The notes under the pieces: model-generated
What the model was told of the DNA's origin: nothing
Databases searched by the model: none
What the model saw: the letters and a program-made list of their open reading frames with translations, nothing else
Part shown: positions 59,501 to 64,000 of the stretch, in pieces
Position numbering within the stretch: the first letter of the stretch is position 1
Layout: each line of letters opens with the position of its first letter
Assembly: GCA_949775045.1 (NCBI GenBank)
Contig: OX459106.1
Location: forward strand, 436,501-500,500
Origin: Metridium senile
Taxonomy: Eukaryota; Cnidaria; Anthozoa; Actiniaria; Metridiidae
Direction: 5' to 3'
DNA length: 64,000 bases
Translations under genes and position numbers: made by a program

Positions 59501-61125
59501 GATGTGTTTTCACGTGTTCGGTATTTGTGCGTAACATAGGTTAAAATAAAAAAATGTTATTTCCTTGGTTTTCACTCAATGAGCCTGAAATCGCATTTGT
59601 TTATCAATAAATACCCAATTTAACTCATTATGGTATTTGTTTTGGGTGGAATTAATTATTTCGTGAAATATCGTCGTTCAAAGTTGCATGAAATTTGACC
59701 TTCGAAATTGCTCCGAACGGGCCTCTCCAAGTCGTAACGGAAAAAAATTCGTAACATAAAAAATTCAAAAGAAAAACTGATTTAAATTGTGGTTTTGTTA
59801 TTGGTATATGATAGCCTTTCAATGTACAAGAGATGAGCAAAATCTGTGTTTCAAAGTTAAAGTCACCGGGCGATTCTTACGCGAACGGCCTTTTAAATAC
59901 CATATTAATATTAATAGATATAATAATATTATATCTTAAAAGGCGGCGAGGCTGAAACCCAATCCAGCAATAACACAGACAAAGATCAGAATCTCAACAA
60001 TGTCGACAGCATGGTCAAAATGAAGAACGCTATCGACCTTCTAAAGTCACCAGTAAACCCTGGACTTCCGTTAATTATTACTAAACTAGCTGAAGACGTC
60101 TACCAGCCCTACGTGGACTATACAGATCCTTCCATTCGACAGAAGTATGGTGATCATCTTGTCGATATTGGCGCTGCACAACATCTTGCAAAGCTTTTGC
60201 ACAGGTAAAAACATTTTGATTGACGTCCACACTAGTTTAACCGCTGGTTATCGTACATTTTTAATCCAATTTCTTCCTTAAAAAAAAGACGCAGTCTACA
60301 CGTACCAGTTAACCGCTAGTAATCTAACATTTCTACTCCAATTGTTTTCTTTAAAAAAAACTGACGCAGTCCACACTAGTTTGACAGATAGGTATCGTAC
60401 ATTATTACTGCAATTGTTTCTTAAAAACACCGCCGCAATTCACACTAGTTTAACAGCTAGCTACTGTACAATTTTACTCCATATAGGTTAGATGATACCG
60501 GGATCGAAACCAAGGAGGGTTGGATTGGAATGAATATTGTACGAAGCATATTGTGGAATTATTCTGATGCAAGCCTTGCAATGGCAAAGGCAATCGGCCA
60601 GAGTGGTCTGCTGGAGAGGTTTGTAAACGACTTGAAGCGTATTGGACCGGTTACAATCAAAAATGAGGTGGGTAAAGCATTTATACCATCTATTAGGCTT
60701 ATTCCGCCTTAGATCGCCTTAGATTTTAGATGTTTTTTCCTTAAATCGCCTAAGTTTGCCTAAGATCGCCTTAGATTTTAGATGTTTTTTGCTAAAATCG
60801 CCTAAGTTTGCCTAAGACCGTCTTAGATTTGAGGAGGTTAAAATCGACTTAACCTGTAGGAAAATACTGTACAAAATTCGAAATGACCTTATACAAAGTG
60901 ACCTTAAACAACATCTTCTTCCTTCTATTAGTCCAAACTTCAACTCTTGCAGCTTTGATGGAAATAGCTACACTGTTTTGAACACTCATAATCCAGTATT
61001 ATATATATTTTTAAGTATATTTTTAGGAGTAGGATATTCAATTGGGGCGTAAGCTCTGTTTCCTACTCCCGTCACATGTATAGATATTTTATTAGTATTA
61101 TTTTTGTAATTGTATTTGTGTGACA

Positions 61126-61156
<31 letters not shown>

Positions 61157-62857
61157 AGCAGCGATTTTAGGATCCGTAGTAGGCCTATCTATCCGCTTTT
61201 TCGTTAGTTCTTCTACTCACTCACTGATTCATTTATTCGTTCTTTTATGTACCATTTATCGATCGTTTTACATCAATTCAGCACATTAAAACGTCTATTT
61301 TTATCATTAGAAAAAGGCTTACATTGTGAGCTCGGCTGTCAACATTCTCCACAACTGCGCAAAGGCTACCGAAAACAGACAAGTATTCCGAGATATCAAG
61401 GCAGTCGATGTTCTAGTACCATTCTTGGAGGCCGAAAAATTCAGTACCGTGATTTCAGCTCTCTTGACTTTGTCGTATATCACTGATGACACACAAATAG
61501 ACCTGTTGAAAACAAACTTGAAAGTTAGTCCTTATAGAGTGGAAAATTAATAGATTATGAATTGTGATTTTGAAATAATGATGCTGATGATGCTGATGAT
61601 GATGCCGCTGCTGCTGCTGATGATGATTATGGTGGTTATGATGTGATGTGATGTGATGTGATGTGATGTGATGTGATGTGATGTGATGTGATGTGATGTG
61701 ATGTGATGTGATGTGATGTGATGTGATGTGATGTGATGTGATGTGATGTGATGTGATGTGATGTGATGTTGTGCTCTTCTCCTATGCCTCTTTTACAGTG
61801 CGACTACTGAAACCGGGGCCACCCAAATAAATGTCAAAATAAATAGTTTTTGAGATCAAACAACAAAAACGTGTAGGGTTCTCACAGGCTAAGGTGTTTC
61901 TTATTCAATCTTTATCTATACCGTTCACAAATAATTATGAAAATTATTAGCATTTTAAGCAAAAAAGTCAAACATTTGTAGATATTCTATTGTTCATACT
62001 CTCGATCGTGATTGGATAATCATGTTTTGGTGGCCCCGGTTTCAGTAGTCGCACTGTAACCGGGCCGGTTATCAAGTTAACCTAACTCCGCAAAAATCAA
62101 CATGTAAGCCAAGTAGTGTGCAAAAATATTTAAGAGGTAGTGAGTGTGAGTCTCCCCAATTAGTAGGACACTTGGGTTTACATGACAAATCCATTAAGAC
62201 GTTTTTTTAAAAACGTTTTTAAAAAATTGATGTTTATGTTTCATTCAGACAATTTCCACTATACGTGGGATGCTCTCCAATGCCTGTAGCGATCCCGACC
62301 TTCATGGGACCGACGGCGACTGCAGATGGTCAGCTCTAGAGATTGTCACAGGAATCGCTAACATAGCTGTCAACCAATCAAACTGCGAGATGATCCTAGA
62401 CTCTGACGTCATACCCTTGTTATTTGACGTCATCGAAAAGGGTGGGGCAATTGAGAAAGAGAGCGCGTGTAATGCACTCTGGGTAATTTCCAGTTCCGAG
62501 AATGGTAAAAGGATGATTCGAGGTCATTCTGGAGCGGATGCAACTCTGAAGAGACTTAGCAAAGACTCCAACAAGAACATAGCTTCTTCCGCAGAGAGAG
62601 TTTTACTAAGAATCAAGCAGCAACCGATGCAGCAAGGTAAAGTGAATCAGTTTTTGGCATGTACGATATCTAAATACTTTTATTAAAATGTTCTTGTATG
62701 GCCCTCTTTTAACATGCAAATGAGCATATGTGTTAGATAACATGCTAATAAGGTGCGTGTCACATCAGATTTTTTTACATAACCTTTTTTTATCTTTGAT
62801 TTAGTACTTATCAAAGATATGCCTATTGTTCTTTTGCAATCTCAACCTGTCAGTTAA

Positions 62858-62896
<39 letters not shown>

Positions 62897-63965
62897 ATGG
62901 TAATGGCATTGTTTTCAAGATTGCATACGGTTTTTTATTCATACGATGACCATACATGTACATTAGTTGACAGGAGGACTTTGTATAAACAACCGTATTT
63001 ACTAAACTATTTTTATGTTAGACGTCACATTTCACATTTCGCACCTCACCAAGTTACATCACGTCATCTCACGTTGCGTCACGTCACGTCACTTTACGTC
63101 ACGTTGCGTCACGTCACGTTGCGTCACTTCACGTCACGTCACGTCTAGTCATGTCACATCACATCATATCACGTTGCGTTATGTTACGATCTCAATAAGG
63201 GATGTTGTTTTGTTCTAGGTGCTGGACCAGCCAGAGGACCACGAAAAGACTGCGAGTATATGCAGGCATGCAGGGTGTTCCTTAAATCTTTGGATCTCAG
63301 TGGTAAGTAGGAAGTGGGTGCTGAATAAAGGGGCTAATCCATGTTTGAAAAACAAAATAATGTGTATTTGAGAATAGAGAGGTTATCTACTTTTGTGGAG
63401 TTTATTGCTGAGATATTATAGGCATACATCTTAACACGAATAATAATCGAGGTACTTACAATCATTATTCTCGTCAAGAACATGGAGGTTGTTGTTGTGA
63501 TATTATAGGCATACATCTAAACTCGAATAATCGAGGTGCTTACAATCATTATTCTAGTCAAGAACATGGAGGTTATTGTTGAGATATTATGGGCATACAT
63601 CTAAACTCGAATAATCGAGGTGCTTACAATCATTATTCTAGTCATGAACATGGAGGTTATTGTTGAGTTATTATGGGCATACATCTAAACAGGAATAATC
63701 GAGGTGCTTGCAATCATTCTAGTAAAACCAGGTTATTGTTTATTATAAGATATCATGGGCATACTATCATTAAAATATTGATTTGACAAGACTACCTAAC
63801 CAACTGGATATTCTGTTTCGTGACAGATTATTATTTTGACCCGCGTCACGACAAGTGTTACTGCACAAAGTGTCACGCATCACGCAATGAGAAGTTATTC
63901 TACACCCAAGGAGAACCAGCCAAAGACTACGCTCTGCCGATAGGATGGACTCGGTTTGCTCTCAA
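45654..63965 (+). CDS. SPRY-NHR-armadillo protein with Cys/His C-terminal region (3' end beyond window)
   Basis: The exons are 45654-45897, 46306-46600, 47738-47871, 48453-48690, 49243-49507, 49714-49867, 59943-60204, 60487-60667, 61311-61523, 62249-62636, 63219-63302 and 63827-63965. Every junction keeps phase, giving about 860 residues so far. Residues about 82-225 form an SPSB-like SPRY domain ([52 protein letters not shown]). About 280-440 is a Neuralized repeat ([61 protein letters not shown]). About 460-800 are armadillo-type helices ([38 protein letters not shown]). The last exon has CYCTKCHAS and [12 protein letters not shown], a segment I associate with NEURL4-type C-termini. A ubiquitin-ligase adaptor role is inferred from SPRY and NHR families; no SOCS box or RING is in the window. 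Confidence 0.8.
45898..46150. repeat. (GATG)n / (GAT)n microsatellite in intron 1
   Basis: A degenerate GATGAT/GATGGG array fills the intron right after the exon 1 donor. The Met-rich frame that extends exon 1 into it is not real. Confidence 0.95.
46735..47560. repeat. Compound tetranucleotide array (GAAT, GACA, GACG, GATA)
   Basis: Consecutive blocks of AATC/GAAT, GACA, then about 110 bp of pure GACG, then alternating GACGGACA, and finally GATGGATA. The gradual change from one tetramer to the next suggests stepwise expansion. It lies in intron 2 of the SPRY/NHR/ARM gene. All long DRQT and PSVR frames are artefacts. Confidence 0.97.
49560..49660. repeat. (AACC/AAACC)n low-complexity run
   Basis: AACCAACC and CAAACCAAACC runs lie in intron 5, next to a partial CACCTA-family end at 49530. 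Confidence 0.85.
49899..50601. mobile_element. 700-bp foldback with TTAA ends
   Basis: TTAAGGTTACAGTCAACCTT and CGCGGGG at the left are mirrored by CCCCGCGAAGGTTGACTGTA then ACCTTAA at the right. The arms match imperfectly over about 340 bp each. TTAA at both borders is the target of piggyBac-like transposases, but no transposase is present, so this would be a non-autonomous copy. Confidence 0.75.
50640..50940. repeat. Tandem repeat of about 65-70-bp units
   Basis: Four units carry CTCAGGATCAT.TGTGAG and GAGTTTGTTTGATGTGTT.T plus TTGCC..AAGGGTTTT. Confidence 0.85.
50945..51680. repeat. Minisatellite of about 29-30-bp units split by a MITE
   Basis: Units of the type AATGTCTATACAATCTCGCC and CCC repeat about 18 times, with a roughly 110-bp higher-order repeat (CAATGTTCATACTACCTTGT recurs at 51101 and 51192). 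The 51278-51565 MITE is inserted in the array. Confidence 0.85.
51278..51565. mobile_element. MITE, copy 2 of the 20661 family
   Basis: It is nearly identical to 20661-20951 along its whole length, in the same orientation, with only a few substitutions (for example GTCGACCAATG for GTCGAGCAATG). It interrupts a minisatellite, which dates it as younger than the array. Confidence 0.9.
52051..53092. repeat. Left arm of 1,042-bp outer inverted duplication
   Basis: This segment is the reverse complement of 58855-59896 (coordinates sum to 111947, checked at several points without indels). The arms differ by scattered substitutions only, densest at the inner end. On the minus strand it carries copies of the two exons described at 59090 (52803-52857 and 52594-52679), with splice sites and frame intact. 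Confidence 0.9.
52594..52857 (-). pseudogene. Inverted copy of the two-exon unit at 59090-59353
   Basis: Both exons, the start codon and both donor sites are intact on the minus strand, but no further downstream exon was found before 49.9 kb. It faces away from the rest of the SPRY/NHR/ARM gene and is likely a non-functional duplicate. Confidence 0.5.
53525..53695. repeat. Subterminal GGGAGC-rich zone, left end
   Basis: GCTCCCGTGGGAGC, ATGGGAGCC (several), CATCGGAGCCACGC and CACGGGAGC recur in the outer 170 bp. They are probably clustered binding sites or small hairpins. The mirror zone is at 57085-57254. Confidence 0.75.
53892..53964 (-). repeat. tRNA-like sequence, left arm
   Basis: It is the reverse complement of the 56815-56887 copy described separately, within the left arm of the palindromic element. 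Confidence 0.55.
54462..55094 (-). CDS. Zinc-finger protein of the palindromic element, left copy (210 aa)
   Basis: The intronless ORF starts with [17 protein letters not shown] and a Cys five residues later, a C-x2-C-x12-H-x5-C finger. An acidic, serine-rich segment follows (about residues 38-82). The rest is helical and charged, with [34 protein letters not shown] and [16 protein letters not shown]. It is nearly identical to the right copy (Leu instead of Pro in KIL-IVRKEL is the difference I see). I know similar finger-plus-helical proteins as uncharacterised, mobile-element-linked proteins in cnidarians, from memory and not verified. Function is unknown. It is transcribed away from the element's centre, which would serve as a shared promoter. 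Confidence 0.75.
   Translation of the reverse strand: MPSPKQCQYCGKLFSRSFNLMRHLERSSCKMKNNMDYDSSAEDEELSEVSSSQDTSIEDNDSENDDSSVESEYGSDAETDELSWCWQVVLNEAVERHEEERRELIEKLASDGATEAGARQTANEKILLIVRKELRNILAEKMEWIHEIKKDSYFQKIMNTRKDLLDTGDYGWLEATKLAIHQRKFLLNDLVSQYLEDNESEISSADDSME
55140..55640. promoter_or_regulatory. Central hairpin-rich region between the two divergent ORFs
   Basis: It consists of alternating inverted blocks: TGAGCAGCTCATTTAATACT / AGTATTAAATGAGCTGCTCA, and CATATGAGAGGGCCAC / GTGGCCCTCTCATATG. The exact centre is one 63-bp hairpin (55359-55421). Its position predicts a bidirectional promoter and a snap-back structure. Confidence 0.6.
55687..56319 (+). CDS. Zinc-finger protein of the palindromic element, right copy (210 aa)
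   Basis: This is the mirror copy of 54462-55094, on the plus strand. It keeps the same finger, acidic segment and helical C-terminus without stops or frameshifts. Because the two copies cannot both be under independent selection for long, the near identity implies recent formation or ongoing gene conversion. It is not related to the host gene whose intron it occupies. Confidence 0.75.
   Translation: MPSPKQCQYCGKLFSRSFNLMRHLERSSCKMKNNMDYDSSAEDEELSEVSSSQDTSIEDNDSENDDSSVESEYGSDAETDELSWCWQVVLNEAVERHEEERRELIEKLASDGATEAGARQTANEKILPIVRKELRNILAEKMEWIHEIKKDSYFQKIMNTRKDLLDTGDYGWLEATKLAIHQRKFLLNDLVSQYLEDNESEISSADDSME
56815..56887 (+). repeat. tRNA-like sequence, right arm
   Basis: GTCGTGGCGTAATGGTAATG resembles the acceptor and D-arm with an A box. 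TCGAGGGTTCGAGCCTCGGC is a good T arm with B box. The middle (GATCTGGTCTCCAAATC) folds as a long stem with a tiny loop rather than a normal anticodon arm, and a CTCCAAA loop (CCA, Trp) lacks a pairing stem. A tRNA-derived internal promoter or tRNA pseudogene is likely. Confidence 0.55.
57085..57254. repeat. Subterminal GGGAGC-rich zone, right end
   Basis: It is the mirror of 53525-53695, with the same order of GGCTCCCAT and GCTCCGA words in reverse complement. Confidence 0.75.
57655..57935. repeat. Poly-G tract and GACCCTAAAAGGT repeats
   Basis: A run of about 20 G at 57658 is followed by four spaced copies of (A/G)ACCCTAAAAGGT. CACCCCT/AGGGGTG words sit at both ends (57682 and 57930), so this may be a small degenerate inverted-repeat element. 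Confidence 0.6.
57960..58279 (-). CDS. Unrecognised exon with a Cys/His cluster
   Basis: The minus-strand frame starting at 58279 (or the second Met, MSFDCFLNK) reads [14 protein letters not shown], then [20 protein letters not shown] and [18 protein letters not shown], then [13 protein letters not shown] and C.H...H pairs could bind zinc. It probably ends near 57960, where the sequence enters the CCCTAAAAG repeat, so the remaining frame to 57848 is doubtful. It lies between the palindromic element and the right outer arm and may be a first exon of a gene or of another mobile element. Confidence 0.4.
58855..59896. repeat. Right arm of 1,042-bp outer inverted duplication
   Basis: It is the reverse complement of 52051-53092. 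The inner end has a YY1-like AACATGGCGG (about 58960) about 130 bp before the ATG at 59090. The outer end stops at GGCCTTTTAA, 47 bp before exon 7 of the SPRY/NHR/ARM gene. Confidence 0.9.
59090..59353 (+). CDS. Two-exon unit in intron 6, possible alternative start
   Basis: Exon a (59090-59144) reads [18 protein letters not shown] and ends in phase 1 at GTGAGA. Exon b (59268-59353) reads [20 protein letters not shown] and ends KSRIM in phase 0 at GTAAGT. Exon a could splice directly to exon 7 at 59943, which needs phase 1. Exon b would fit an acceptor 8 bp further in (59951). I do not recognise the peptide. It may be an alternative 5' end giving an ARM-only protein, or a relic of another gene carried by the duplication. 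Confidence 0.45.
60222..60480. repeat. Minisatellite of about 65-70-bp units, same family as 24060
   Basis: Four diverged units of GACGCAGTC.ACACTAGTTT and AACCGCTAG.TATCGTACAT lie in the intron between exons 59943-60204 and 60487-60667, reaching almost to the acceptor. Confidence 0.85.
60680..60835. repeat. Short tandem repeats around TCGCCTTAGATTTTAGATG
   Basis: About six copies of AAATCGCCTAAGTTTGCC and TAAGATCGCCTTAGATTTTA occur in the intron after exon 60487-60667. Confidence 0.8.
60836..61156 (+). mobile_element. LINE 3' tail fragment with (ACTAA)n end
   Basis: The stretch contains TTATACAAAGTGACC..., a TTTAGGAGTAGG.TATTCAATTG-type 3' UTR and terminates in GACAAATAAACTAAACTAA and more ACTAA units. 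A simple-repeat tail of this sort is typical of CR1/RTE-like LINE 3' ends. No coding part is left. Confidence 0.5.
61560..61770. repeat. (GATGT)n and (GATGCT)n microsatellite
   Basis: A GATGATGCT/GCTGCT run is followed by about 26 copies of ATGTG. Confidence 0.97.
61794..62058. mobile_element. 265-bp MITE with TACAGTGCGACTACTGAAAC ends
   Basis: The ends are perfect inverted copies (TACAGTGCGACTACTGAAAC and CGGGGCCACC). TA at both borders fits a Tc1/mariner-type target duplication. It lies in the intron between exons 61311-61523 and 62249-62636. Confidence 0.88.
62855..63185. repeat. (TA)n tract and (CACGT)n-type repeat
   Basis: A TA run lies at 62862-62894. ACGTCACGTTGCGTC and CATTTC/CGTCAC words follow at 63020-63185. 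The intervening 62897-63000 segment resembles the inverse of 20960-21025 (CGTATGCAATCTTGAAAACA), a further dispersed repeat. Confidence 0.8.
63370..63745. repeat. Minisatellite of about 87-bp units, four copies
   Basis: Units of GGCATACATCTAAACTCGAA, TAATCGAGGTGCTTACAATC, ATTATTCTAGTCAAGAACAT and GGAGGTTATTGTTGAG repeat in the intron between exons 63219-63302 and 63827-63965. The inverse is at 22064-22190. Confidence 0.9.
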
Positions 63966-64000
63966 GTAAGTTACTTTTTATACACCAATTTTCAGTAAAC

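Overview
This is an AT-rich metazoan (invertebrate) genomic window. Genes are split into many short exons with GT/AG introns. They encode cadherin repeats, a SAM-like domain, SPRY plus Neuralized (NHR) plus armadillo repeats, a protein kinase and secreted permuted-papain-like proteins. Introns are packed with MITE-like inverted repeats, tRNA-derived repeats, minisatellites and LINE/Gypsy remnants. A cnidarian or similar early-branching marine invertebrate is my best guess, from the gene style and repeat load; the sequence does not prove it. There is one 200-base N gap (44213-44412). Nothing looks prokaryotic: no operons, no CRISPR, no rRNA.

Layout. (1) 1-8698, minus strand: the 5' part of a cadherin gene, with a signal-peptide exon at 8635-8698, a 5.9-kb first intron and nine further exons that run off the left edge. 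(2) 9.1-17.6 kb: repeats, the last exon of a receptor-like gene with tyrosine motifs (11708-12052, minus), a degenerate exon related to the papain-like genes, and a decayed Ty3/gypsy pol fragment (about 15.9-16.3 kb). (3) 17645-21448 and 25290-26682, minus: two tandem paralogs of a small protein carrying AHSGLILEM and NNCH motifs. (4) 27-30.4 kb: minisatellites and nested MITEs. (5) 30.4-39.5 kb, minus: a 13-exon gene with a SAM-like N-terminus and a SAP-like C-terminus. One internal exon and the terminal exon are duplicated, and the introns hold at least six inverted-repeat elements. (6) 40-44.4 kb: foldbacks, a LINE 3' end and a kinase fragment beside the gap. (7) 45654 to the right edge, plus strand: a 12-exon gene encoding SPRY, NHR and ARM repeats, followed by the start of a Cys/His-rich C-terminal region.

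The most unusual structure lies in the 10-kb intron 6 of that last gene. It is a 3,738-bp end-to-end palindromic element (53521-57258) flanked by the 6-bp duplication ACGTTC. Its termini are 5'-AG...CT-3', and it carries two divergent copies of a 210-aa zinc-finger ORF and two tRNA-like sequences. It sits inside a second inverted duplication (52051-53092 and 58855-59896) whose arms each carry a promoter-like segment and two intact exons. The termini and the 6-bp duplication recall Polinton/Maverick elements, but no known Polinton gene is recognised, so it may be a palindromic non-autonomous derivative or an undescribed element.

Exon models were assembled by hand from splice-site phase. Phase agreement across junctions is the main evidence for joining exons.
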